Assembly (NCBI GenBank): GCA_023300105.1 | Contig: JALZWM010000076.1 | Location: forward strand, 1-37,738 | Origin: Hellea sp. | GTDB lineage: Bacteria > Pseudomonadota > Alphaproteobacteria > Caulobacterales > Maricaulaceae | DNA: 37,738 bases | Direction of reading: 5' to 3' | In this document: positions 30,017-37,738 of the stretch, in pieces | How positions within the stretch are numbered: the first letter of the stretch is position 1 | Layout of the letters: the number at the start of each line of letters is the position of its first letter | Translations under genes and position numbers: made by a program | Notes under the pieces: generated by a model | Told to the model about the DNA's origin: nothing | Databases searched by the model: none | The model's input: only the letters and a program-made list of their open reading frames with translations

Positions 30017-33000
30017 GTGGGCATTCAAGGGACAAATATTGGTGACGTTACTGACGTTACTGGGGCTAGTATTCTTATTGTTGAACAAGCTTGTGAAAAT
30101 TCACAGCTTCTGGTCAGCCTGTGTAGAAACGGTAATCAATGGCTTTCTCCAGTTGGATGGACAGAGAAACAAAAAATCACACTTTTAGATTGCCGCTCGC
30201 AAGGCGGTAACACAGAGATTGATATACCTGCGGAATTTTCAAAGATTCTGATGTCTGGCGATACATTACTTTTGAAATGCTCAGAGCTTGATTTAGAACA
30301 AAAAATTATCTGGGAAGCGTCAAATATTCAAACTCGCCCCCTTCAGACGCGCTCTGCCGCAGACTTCACTCAAGCTTCAACGCGTTTGTCAGGTGGTTTA
30401 CTGTCACGATTTAAGTCATCACCTAAAGCTGCGGAAAATACGGATACAAAATCAGAAGCTGAGCTTCGTGCTGATGAAGCCGATGTTGCGGCGAAATCTT
30501 ACCGTGCGAAGATGGAAGCTGCGACTGCGGCTAAAGAAGACGCTCAACGGCGCGCGCTTGAAGCTTCAAGAGAAGCCGAAGCAGCACTTAAAATGGAAGC
30601 CGAGCGTATTGCTGATATGGAACGCGCCGCCAAGGCTTTCGAAGAAGCTGAACGGTTAAAGCAAGACGGCTTACGCCGCGTTGAAGAAGAGCGCCGTCAA
30701 GAAAAATTGCGTATTGCAGAAGCGGCCCGCCGTGTAGAAGAAGAGAGCAAGCGCGCAGAAGCTGCTAAGGTTGAAGTCGAACGTAAAGCGGCCTTGGAAC
30801 GTTTAGAATCTGCGTTAGATGCGGATAAAAACGAAAACATGCGTCTTCAAAACCGTCTGTCGAAATTAAAAGTAGATGGTGAGACGCTTAAAGTACAGCA
30901 GTTGGAAACTTCTACGGTCTTATCCACTTTAAATGACGATATAGATACGGTTCAAAACCGCGTAAAAATAACGGGTTCAACTTTTAAGAAAAAAGTGTCT
31001 GAGTTAGACGAATTAAACATTGAACTCGCTAAGCTTCGTTCAAAGTCAGATAGTGGGTCTTCTGAGACCACGGCGATTTCTGACCGCGTTGCACAGGTTG
31101 AAGCGGAATATCTAACAGCCCAACGCGACGCCGAAATGGCTATCGCTCATGCAGAAGAAAAGAGACGCCTTCTTGATGCGGCGCGTGAAGATAAATCTGC
31201 CGTTTTAAGCCAGCAAAAAACACTTGCTAGAACATTAGAAACACAAGCAAGCCTTCTTAGTGAGATGACACTGACAACTCATAACCTTCAGTCTAAGTTT
31301 GATGCGGCTCAAGCCGAGCTTGATGATAAAACTACGAAAATTGCATCTTTAGAGACTGACAAACTGAAGATATTAGATACTCTTCAAACAAACCGAGTTG
31401 AAATTGAAGCCACGCAGCAAGCGGTCGAAGATTGTCTTATACGCCAAACGGCCCATCAGAAAGCCGTTGCACATCTCGAAACGGGAGGGGACCTAGAAAC
31501 TATTCCTGAATTAGATTTAGGAACACGGTTTTTCAAAAAAGAAATTGATAACGACGTGTCTTTTTTTAATACAGATGAAACCTTGTCGAGTGAGGTGAAA
31601 ACGAGTGGATTACTTGGCCGCGTTCGCCGAAGTTTTTTACGTAGCAAAGAGACTGAAATTAGCATTGAAGTTAATGATGTACGGCTAAGTGATGAACCTC
31701 ACGATATAGATGAAATAAATGAAGTTTCGCTTGAAACACCTGCGAAGCCTGATGCTGTTAGTGAAGTATTAGCGCATCAGTTAACTGATGAAGATATACT
31801 TACTGAACCTGATTTAAAAACGGTAGGGTTTGTGCGTCGTCACAGTAAGAGCCTTTTAGCTCTTGGGACTATATTAGGCGGAGCAGCTATATTCGGGGGT
31901 GGTTTTATAGGGACTAAAACCGATCACCTTAATAATTCTTCGGTTAAGTCTTCTTACCCAGCTGCCACAAAATACGCGACTACAGCGCAAGAGGTAAGTC
32001 TTCCAGCTTTAACGCCACCTGTCTCGACGCAAGCCCTTGCGGCACCCGTTATAAAGAAAGACCTGCCAGGTGTTGAAACCTTGCCAGAGGTTCAGCTAGA
32101 GGTGGTTTCACTGGATATTCCAGACGTTCCCGTCATTCCAATACCCAATTTAACTATGACGGGACTGTCTTTAGAAAATTTACCTGGAGAAAATATACCT
32201 GCTGCTAAGGTGGCGGTTATAAAAAAAGCAGCTATAAAAAAAGCAGCTATAAAAAAACCTGTAAAACCGAAGATTACAAAAATTCAAAAACCTAAAAATT
32301 ATCCGGAACTGACAACACGGGTACAACGCCAATTGCAAACGCTCGGATTTTATACAGGCCCCTTAAATGGCCGCAAAACACAGCAAACGACGGAGGCTAT
32401 AAGGACCTTTCAAGAGCTTTATGCGCTTCCACAACATGGTCGTATGAGTGGTAAGTTTTTATCCGAGTTAAGTAATGCAGAAGTACAACATTCTTCGACA
32501 TCTGACACTCAGCTTGTTAATGTACAAGCGGCTAATACTCAGGTGAGAAATATTCAGCTTGCTGAAACATCTTTTTCATCGCCCAGCTTTAATAACACCC
32601 TTGCATTTACGCCAACAATAAAGGTTGTGATGGATTCATTACCAGCATCTAGCAGTTATGTTTCTTCTTCATCTTCTGGAGGTTTTACAGAAAAAGCAGC
32701 AGTCCCTGTTGCGACTGGGTTAACAATTGAATCCGCATTATCTGCGGCAGAACAGAAAGTAACAGAACAGAAAGCAACAGAACCGAAATCAAATGTCGTA
32801 AAACAAGCGTCTGCACCCCGTGTTAAGACACCGACACAAGCACCTACCGTGCAAGACGTCGTTGTTGCTGCCAAAAGAATTAAGGCAGCAAAAGTAAGCT
32901 ATCCACGCAGTGCCGCGGTTAAAAATTATTTTGCGGATGTCCGTATTGTAGTAGGATATGATATTGACCCATTTGGCAAAGTTGTTAATGCGCGCGTTTT

Positions 33001-33148
33001 GACAAATGATCATACAGGACGGTTCAATACTTCATTTGAAAGAGCTGCTGTGAAGGCTGTAAAACAACAAAGGTTCACGGCGAAAACAGTCAATGGTTAT
33101 CCTGTTGGCTCAACTGGGAAAACTCAACGCATTGTCTTTAAAGGGTAA
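30017..33148 (+). CDS. Large coiled-coil protein with one membrane helix, peptidoglycan-binding domain and TonB C-terminal domain
   Basis: 1043 residues starting at GTG, with GAGGGAG 7-13 bases upstream. Order: a beta-rich N-terminal domain (about 10-105); a long Ala/Glu/Arg-rich coiled coil (about 150-480); an acidic linker; a membrane helix at about 612-632 ('LLALGTILGGAAIFGGGFIG'); a Pro/Lys-rich periplasmic stretch with a repeated 'AAIKK'; a PG_binding_1 domain (about 760-815, 'VQRQLQTLGFYTGPLNG', 'TEAIRTFQELYALPQHGRMS'); and a TonB C-terminal domain (about 958-1043, 'VVGYDIDPFGKVVNARVL', 'ERAAVKAVKQQRF'). Most TonB proteins have the helix at the N-terminus and no cytoplasmic part; here about 600 residues would lie in the cytoplasm. 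It may join a cytoplasmic scaffold to the cell wall and an outer-membrane partner. No exbB/exbD genes are nearby. Confidence 0.85.
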   Translation: MGIQGTNIGDVTDVTGASILIVEQACENSQLLVSLCRNGNQWLSPVGWTEKQKITLLDCRSQGGNTEIDIPAEFSKILMSGDTLLLKCSELDLEQKIIWEASNIQTRPLQTRSAADFTQASTRLSGGLLSRFKSSPKAAENTDTKSEAELRADEADVAAKSYRAKMEAATAAKEDAQRRALEASREAEAALKMEAERIADMERAAKAFEEAERLKQDGLRRVEEERRQEKLRIAEAARRVEEESKRAEAAKVEVERKAALERLESALDADKNENMRLQNRLSKLKVDGETLKVQQLETSTVLSTLNDDIDTVQNRVKITGSTFKKKVSELDELNIELAKLRSKSDSGSSETTAISDRVAQVEAEYLTAQRDAEMAIAHAEEKRRLLDAAREDKSAVLSQQKTLARTLETQASLLSEMTLTTHNLQSKFDAAQAELDDKTTKIASLETDKLKILDTLQTNRVEIEATQQAVEDCLIRQTAHQKAVAHLETGGDLETIPELDLGTRFFKKEIDNDVSFFNTDETLSSEVKTSGLLGRVRRSFLRSKETEISIEVNDVRLSDEPHDIDEINEVSLETPAKPDAVSEVLAHQLTDEDILTEPDLKTVGFVRRHSKSLLALGTILGGAAIFGGGFIGTKTDHLNNSSVKSSYPAATKYATTAQEVSLPALTPPVSTQALAAPVIKKDLPGVETLPEVQLEVVSLDIPDVPVIPIPNLTMTGLSLENLPGENIPAAKVAVIKKAAIKKAAIKKPVKPKITKIQKPKNYPELTTRVQRQLQTLGFYTGPLNGRKTQQTTEAIRTFQELYALPQHGRMSGKFLSELSNAEVQHSSTSDTQLVNVQAANTQVRNIQLAETSFSSPSFNNTLAFTPTIKVVMDSLPASSSYVSSSSSGGFTEKAAVPVATGLTIESALSAAEQKVTEQKATEPKSNVVKQASAPRVKTPTQAPTVQDVVVAAKRIKAAKVSYPRSAAVKNYFADVRIVVGYDIDPFGKVVNARVLTNDHTGRFNTSFERAAVKAVKQQRFTAKTVNGYPVGSTGKTQRIVFKG
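32219..32257. repeat. 15-base tandem repeat inside the TonB-like gene
   Basis: The unit ATAAAAAAAGCAGCT occurs twice in full and once in part, encoding the Lys-Lys-Ala-Ala-Ile repeats of the periplasmic linker. It is in frame; the A-runs make it prone to slippage. Confidence 0.75.
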
Positions 33149-33163
33149 TAAACGGTAGCCTCT

Positions 33164-33904
33164 ATGTCTTCATTGGAAATTGCCCTTTTCCCGTGCCTGT
33201 CTGATAATTACGGTCTGTTGATACATGACCGAGATAGCGGAGAAACTGCAGCTATAGATACGCCAGAAGCGGCCAAAATTGAGGCGGCCTGCGAGGCGCG
33301 CGGTTGGAAACTTTCGCAAATTTGGAATACGCATCATCACGCGGACCACACTGGCGGTAACATAACGCTCAAGCAAAACCATGGTCTGACGATTACTGGG
33401 CCGGATCAAATTGCAGGGCGTATCCCAGGATTAGATAAAGGTGTTTCTGGCGGTGATAGTTTTCTGTTTGGCGAACATAAAGTCGACGTGATATTCACAC
33501 CGGGTCATACGCAAGACCATATCATCTATTATGTCGCCGATGCGCATAAAGGTGCAGGCGCCGCTTTTGTCGGGGACACGATCTTTGTCTTAGGTTGCGG
33601 GCGTTTATTTGAAGGAAGTCCAGAAGATATGTTTGGGTCCATGGCCGCAATTGCGAAACTGCCTGAGAGCACAAAACTTTACTGTGCACATGAATATACG
33701 CTTTCAAATGCCGATTTCGCTATAACTGTAGAGCCAAATAATCAGGACCTATTGGATTATGTGGCACGGGCCAAAGCTTTAAGAGAACTTGGTAAACCAA
33801 CCGTGCCGACAACTGTGGCAATAGAAAAACTTACCAACCCTTTCATGCGGGCGAAAAGCGCGAAAAGATTAGGCGAGATCAGAGCGGCTAAAGATAGTTT
33901 TTAA
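33164..33904 (+). CDS. gloB: Hydroxyacylglutathione hydrolase (glyoxalase II)
   Basis: 246 residues, metallo-beta-lactamase fold. The metal motif is His57-x-His59-x-Asp61-His62 ('THHHADHTGG'), followed by 'FTPGHTQDHI', 'FVGDTIFVLGCGRLFEG' and 'LYCAHEYTLSNADFA', the last being typical of GloB rather than general lactamases. It hydrolyses S-D-lactoylglutathione to lactate and glutathione in methylglyoxal detoxification. It follows the TonB-like gene by 15 bases and its stop overlaps the convergent nadC stop by 4 bases. Confidence 0.93.
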   Translation: MSSLEIALFPCLSDNYGLLIHDRDSGETAAIDTPEAAKIEAACEARGWKLSQIWNTHHHADHTGGNITLKQNHGLTITGPDQIAGRIPGLDKGVSGGDSFLFGEHKVDVIFTPGHTQDHIIYYVADAHKGAGAAFVGDTIFVLGCGRLFEGSPEDMFGSMAAIAKLPESTKLYCAHEYTLSNADFAITVEPNNQDLLDYVARAKALRELGKPTVPTTVAIEKLTNPFMRAKSAKRLGEIRAAKDSF

Positions 33905-34779
33905 GACGCGTCCATACCAATATCAAAGTTTGGTGCCGAATGGGTTAAAGCCCCAATAGAAATCACATCAATGCCAGTCTCGGCAAGGCCGCGAACTGTT
34001 TCCAAGTTTACACCGCCAGAGCCCTCAAGGATAGGTCGGCGCCCTGCAAAACCATCAACAATTGCAACGGCTTTTGCTAACTCTGTAGCATTCATATTAT
34101 CAAGAAGAATGACATCAGGCGTATATTTCAAAACTGTTTTCAATTGCGCCAAGGTATCAACCTCCACACTGACGCGTGTCATATGATCGGCATTTTTAGC
34201 AATTGCTTTCAGGGCTTTGTCGACGCCACCTGCGAGTGCGATATGATTATCTTTAATCATAATGGCAGCAGCGAGACTTTCACGATGCGTAAAGCCGCCG
34301 CCTGCCAACACGGCTTGTTTTTCAATAGCCCGCAATCCGGGTGTGGTCTTCCGTGTGGCTGCAATTCGAACGGCCTGCGTCTGTCCTTTGCAGCCTTTCA
34401 CGGCTTTTACATATTGGGCTGTCAGTGTTGCGATGCCAGACATCCTGCCAAGAAAATTAAGTGCGACGCGTTCTGAGGATAAAAGAGCGCGTGTAGGACC
34501 GTCTATGACGGCAATGATTTCACCCTTTTTCACTGGGGCCCCATCATCTTTTTGGATGATGAATTTAACGCCTGGATCTACCATGGCATATGTCATTTGC
34601 GCTGCTTGCATACCGGCAACTATGCCATCTTCTCTTGCTCGCATCATCAACTTACCTTTGGAAGTTGCTGGAACTAAAAGGTTAGCAGTTAAATCACCGC
34701 TATTACCAAAATCTTCATCAAGAGCGCGACGAACTATAGGTTCAATAACAGTGGGGGGAAGCGGGGGGAGGTGTATCAT
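33901..34779 (-). CDS. nadC: Nicotinate-nucleotide pyrophosphorylase (carboxylating)
   Basis: 292 residues. It makes nicotinate mononucleotide from quinolinate and PRPP in NAD synthesis. Family motifs: 'ALDEDFGNSGDLTANLLVPA', 'ALNFLGRMSGIATLTAQYV', 'AATRKTTPGLRAIEKQAVLA', 'HRESLAAAIMIKDNHIALAG', 'VEVDTLAQ', 'ILLDNM' and 'LEGSGGVNL'. nadB lies 1.5 kb upstream on the same strand, with an oppositely oriented gene between, so the nad genes are split here. Confidence 0.95.
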   Translation of the reverse strand: MIHLPPLPPTVIEPIVRRALDEDFGNSGDLTANLLVPATSKGKLMMRAREDGIVAGMQAAQMTYAMVDPGVKFIIQKDDGAPVKKGEIIAVIDGPTRALLSSERVALNFLGRMSGIATLTAQYVKAVKGCKGQTQAVRIAATRKTTPGLRAIEKQAVLAGGGFTHRESLAAAIMIKDNHIALAGGVDKALKAIAKNADHMTRVSVEVDTLAQLKTVLKYTPDVILLDNMNATELAKAVAIVDGFAGRRPILEGSGGVNLETVRGLAETGIDVISIGALTHSAPNFDIGMDAS

Positions 34780-34966
34780 GATTATGCTTTAACTGTATTA
34801 GCTATAATTGAAAACAGAAAAACGATATTGAATATAGGTGATGTCTTGTAGGGCTCAGTACTGCTAAATAAACCGTTTATTAATATTATATCTTACGTTG
34901 CTTTTAAATAAATGAACTTAGTAATTATCTCGAGTGCGTAATTGAGTGGCGCTTTGGGATATAAAA

Positions 34967-36274
34967 ATGATAAATTATATTGTAAATAACATCAGACGTT
35001 TCAAAACTGACTCTGAGGGGTCTATCTCGATACTTGGTGTATCCGTTATGTTTCTCATGATTACGCTTATAGCGATATCGATTGATTTGAGTCGCTTAGT
35101 GCAATCTTCTGAGAAGTTAAAAGCCATAAATGATATGGCTACGATTGCAGCGGTTGAAAATCCAAATATGACGCTCGCTGAACGAGAAAAAGTTTTTGAA
35201 AAAGTAATGGAATGGGGAGTATCGCAAAGTAATGCGATATCTGGCTATGAAATTGATTTAAACGTCGACGATACGGATTTTTTTACAACTGTTAGCGCCA
35301 CGACGCGGTCAAAATCTAAACTATTTTTCCCGTCGGTAACAGGTGAAGATCAATACGTTCAAGCATTTAGTGAAGTCATTGTTGGAAAAGAATTCGTTGA
35401 AGTTGCACTTGTCCTCGATATTTCATCCTCAATGGCTGGGACGCGTATTACGGAAATGAAACAAGCTGCGACAGCCTTTATTGATATATTGTTGGAAGAC
35501 CCAGAAGTTAAGAACCGTGTTGCGGTATCGATTGTTCCTTACGGTGGTAATGTTAGGCTTCCTAATGAGATGCGGGATATGTTAATTGAGCCCGTTTCGA
35601 ATGAGCATTGGCTTAATGGCGAATGGAACGGGTGTTTTCGGATGAGTACGGATGACTTGAATCAGGCACTCTCACCGGATAATCTGTTTACTTATGTCCC
35701 CAGTTTTTACTCGTGGAACAAAAATAACCCTTGGTGTCCGAGCGAAGATAATGAATTGATTGGTTTGTCTAATGATAGCGATCTACTTCTTTCAACAATA
35801 GATAATTTCTCACAACTATCAGATGGCACGGGTACGGATATTGGGGTGGCTTGGGGCTTGGCGACGCTGGACCCACAATGGAGAGGTGAATTTCCAGGTG
35901 TGAATTCTGAATTTCCAAGAGACTTTGCTGAAGGCACAAGAAAGATTATGGTGGTGATGACAGATGGCGGTATTACAGCGCAACACTTTCCGCGTGATGA
36001 CCAGTTTTTCGGTAGCCTGCCATATTTCACACGAAACAAAGGTAATTCGTTCAATGAAAGCTTGAATGGGTATCGAAAATTTTGTGACCGTGCAAAGGAT
36101 ACGGGTATTGATGTCTATACTGTTGGTTTTTCGTTGAAAAATCAGACACAAATTAATAGATTACAAGAATGTGGGACGACGCTAAGTCATAACTTTGAAG
36201 CTGATTTAGGTGAGCTTGAGAGCGTCTTTGCAAATTTAGCAACATCAATAACATCGCTTAGGCTTAGTCAATAG
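34967..36274 (+). CDS. TadG-like protein with von Willebrand A domain
   Basis: 435 residues from the ATG at 34967; a GTG at 34946 would add 7 residues. The N-terminus has a pilin-like helix 'GSISILGVSVMFLMITLIAI' typical of TadE/TadG proteins, with the rest outside the inner membrane. A VWA domain spans about 145-425 with MIDAS residues in 'LVLDISSSMAG' (D-x-S-x-S), 'DGTGTDIGVAWGLATLDP' and 'MVVMTDGG'. A Cys-rich insert carries 'WNGCFRMS', 'NPWCPSED', and 'RKFCDRAKD...LQECGTT' suggests disulphides. Such proteins assist Flp/Tad pili or metal-dependent adhesion. No other tad genes are in view. It is divergent from nadC and converges on nadB. Confidence 0.85.
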   Translation: MINYIVNNIRRFKTDSEGSISILGVSVMFLMITLIAISIDLSRLVQSSEKLKAINDMATIAAVENPNMTLAEREKVFEKVMEWGVSQSNAISGYEIDLNVDDTDFFTTVSATTRSKSKLFFPSVTGEDQYVQAFSEVIVGKEFVEVALVLDISSSMAGTRITEMKQAATAFIDILLEDPEVKNRVAVSIVPYGGNVRLPNEMRDMLIEPVSNEHWLNGEWNGCFRMSTDDLNQALSPDNLFTYVPSFYSWNKNNPWCPSEDNELIGLSNDSDLLLSTIDNFSQLSDGTGTDIGVAWGLATLDPQWRGEFPGVNSEFPRDFAEGTRKIMVVMTDGGITAQHFPRDDQFFGSLPYFTRNKGNSFNESLNGYRKFCDRAKDTGIDVYTVGFSLKNQTQINRLQECGTTLSHNFEADLGELESVFANLATSITSLRLSQ

Positions 36275-36283
36275 GTTTAAATT

Positions 36284-37738
36284 CTAGTCCAGCATGTCAT
36301 ACGTGATATAGCTGGACAGCGCTTTAATCTTCGTTTTGGGAAAGTCATCTCTGAAATGACCGCCGCGAGATTCTTCGCGGGCAAGCGCGGCTGACGCAAT
36401 AATCCGAGACGCGATGAGAGGGTTGGCACGTCCGACTTGCTCAATCAATTCGTCAATATGCGCAATCAGGCTGTTGAGCTTTTTAGCGCTTCTGCGTACG
36501 CCGCAATTCATTGTCATGGCATTACGTAAGGATTGACTGACGTCTGGCCCAATCGCGAGCCAAGGCTGGCTACGTATGGTGCTCGCACGGCGCTCTGTCC
36601 AGTCACGGCCATTGATGTAACTAGCCGCGCGGCCAGCAAAGACAGTGGCTTCAAGCAAGGAATTACTGGCGAGGCGGTTGGCACCGTGAACGCCGACGGC
36701 GGAACATTCCCCAATAGCTATAAGGCTCTCAAGACTGCTTTGGCCATGACTATCGGTGGCGATGCCGCCCATATGATAATGCACAGCAGGGGCAATGGGA
36801 ATTAATTGCGTGCGCGGGTCTATGCCTGCGCCCATGCAGCTCTCAAAGGCTGTTGGGAATTCTGCGTCAAAATGCGCGCCAATCGCTTTGCGGCAATCTA
36901 GATAAGGTTGCCGGCCCGCTTCGATTTCAGCAAAAATTGCGCGGGCCACATCATCACGCGGGGCAAGCTCGCCCTGCTTATGATAGCGGGGCATAAAGCG
37001 AACGCCTTTGGCATTGGTCAAGACAGCGCCTTCGCCGCGTAGGGCCTCGGTGGCGAGCGGAGCAGGGTCTCGGCCTATGTCTATGGCTGTGGGATGAAAC
37101 TGGACAAATTCCATATCGCGCATTTTAGCGCCGACAACAGCGGCCATACCAAGGGCATCTCCGCGCGCAGTACGTGGGTTTGTCGTGACAGCAAATAAGC
37201 CGCCAACGCCGCCCGTTGCCATGACAGTTATATCGGCTTCAATTCCAAGGAGTGCCCCCTCATCATTTCGGGCAAGTGCCCCTGCAACAGCGCCGTTACC
37301 ATCTGTCAAAAGGCTCTCAGCACGCCAGCCAATAAGACCCGTCGTATGCTCAGCCTCGCGTGCGCGCTTGACCATGACTTTGATAATTTCTGCGCCGGCT
37401 GTATCGCCTTTGACGCGGGCAACACGGGGCATGGAATGCGCAGCCTCGAGCGAGAGGTAAAGCTCGCCATTTTCAGTGCGGTCAAAAGGCACGCCAAGGG
37501 CGTCTAAATCATGGACGCGGGCAGGGCCTTCTGTGGCGAGGATACGGGCAATCTCTGGATCGACTAATCCGTCCCCTGCGGCGATGGTATCGCGTGCGTG
37601 GCTCTCTGCCGTATCATCAGGCGATAACGCGGCTGCAATCCCGCCCTGCGCCCAAGCCGAAGCTGAGCCAACAGATGAGCGCCGAGATGTGAGGATATAA
37701 ACTTTTCGCGGCGCAAGCTTAAGCGCGAGGTAAAGCCC
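36284..37738 (-). CDS. nadB: L-aspartate oxidase (5' end outside the window)
   Basis: The frame stays open to the end of the window, giving about 484 residues; roughly 20-30 N-terminal residues, including the dinucleotide GxGxxG, are missing. NadB marks: 'SSVGSASAWAQGGIAAALSP' near the visible start, 'MATGGVGGLFAVTTNPRTAR', 'FVQFHPTAI', 'TEALRGEGAVLTN', 'YHMGGIATDSHGQSS' and 'GVHGANRLASNSLLEATVFA', with a short C-terminal helical domain. It oxidises aspartate to iminoaspartate for quinolinate synthesis. It shares the NAD pathway with nadC downstream on the same strand, interrupted by the TadG-like gene. Confidence 0.95.
   Translation of the reverse strand, partial: GLYLALKLAPRKVYILTSRRSSVGSASAWAQGGIAAALSPDDTAESHARDTIAAGDGLVDPEIARILATEGPARVHDLDALGVPFDRTENGELYLSLEAAHSMPRVARVKGDTAGAEIIKVMVKRAREAEHTTGLIGWRAESLLTDGNGAVAGALARNDEGALLGIEADITVMATGGVGGLFAVTTNPRTARGDALGMAAVVGAKMRDMEFVQFHPTAIDIGRDPAPLATEALRGEGAVLTNAKGVRFMPRYHKQGELAPRDDVARAIFAEIEAGRQPYLDCRKAIGAHFDAEFPTAFESCMGAGIDPRTQLIPIAPAVHYHMGGIATDSHGQSSLESLIAIGECSAVGVHGANRLASNSLLEATVFAGRAASYINGRDWTERRASTIRSQPWLAIGPDVSQSLRNAMTMNCGVRRSAKKLNSLIAHIDELIEQVGRANPLIASRIIASAALAREESRGGHFRDDFPKTKIKALSSYITYDMLD

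Noticed and set aside
34144-34792. 110- and 176-residue plus-strand frames opposite nadC
   Set aside because: Antisense to a clearly conserved gene, with low-complexity composition.
1-37738. CRISPR arrays, insertion sequences or prophage genes
   Set aside because: No regularly spaced repeats, transposase, integrase or phage structural genes are visible; repeats seen are short tandem duplications within or beside genes.

Overview
The window (37.7 kb, fairly A+T-rich for its class) looks like chromosome of a marine alphaproteobacterium. Signs are the DUF4164-zapA-6S RNA-folate cyclo-ligase block, a gap-pgk-fba cluster, an SH3_4 periplasmic protein, a TadG-like VWA protein and GAPDH/NadB/NadC of alphaproteobacterial type. 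The low G+C and the TonB/peptidoglycan-binding coiled-coil protein make me favour a Hyphomonadaceae/Robiginitomaculaceae-like member of the Caulobacterales/Maricaulales; that placement is inference only.

Layout. 1-3.5 kb: the end of a DUF2339 membrane protein, an SH3-domain exported protein and a 2-hydroxyacid dehydrogenase. 3.5-4.1 kb: a gene-free structured stretch and tRNA-Thr(GGT). 4.3-13.1 kb: a minus-strand regulatory and envelope block made of an OmpR-type regulator, a seven-gene operon (DoxX, FG-GAP/ASPIC protein, two small membrane proteins, two DedA proteins flanking a lipoprotein hydrolase), and an ECF sigma factor with two tandem zinc anti-sigma-like proteins. 13.2-21.8 kb: a plus-strand operon of Rieske-TPP enzyme, Rieske-glutamate synthase-like enzyme, two tiny membrane proteins, a cytochrome b-like protein with a Rieske domain, an anchored cysteine protein, a CPA1 antiporter and a malic enzyme. 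22-26.5 kb: DM13 and rhodanese exported proteins, then fba, pgk and gap. 26.7-29.5 kb: DUF4164, zapA, a 6S RNA candidate, folate cyclo-ligase and YmdB-type phosphodiesterase. 29.6-37.7 kb: a small ORF, a 1043-aa TonB-like scaffold protein, gloB, nadC, a TadG/VWA protein and nadB (5' end outside the window).

The most interesting part is 4.3-21.8 kb. Near-identical promoter-like elements (TGTAAC, 16-17 bases, CGTCTWR) precede the DoxX operon, the Rieske operon and the response regulator, and a weaker version precedes the sigma gene. This suggests one ECF sigma controls the whole block. The Rieske operon carries three different proteins with complete C-x-H...C-x2-H Rieske motifs, two fused to soluble enzymes and one to a heme-binding membrane domain. 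I infer an undescribed electron-transfer module in which pyruvate (possibly supplied by the malic enzyme) and a glutamate synthase-like substrate are oxidised and electrons pass via Rieske clusters to the membrane.
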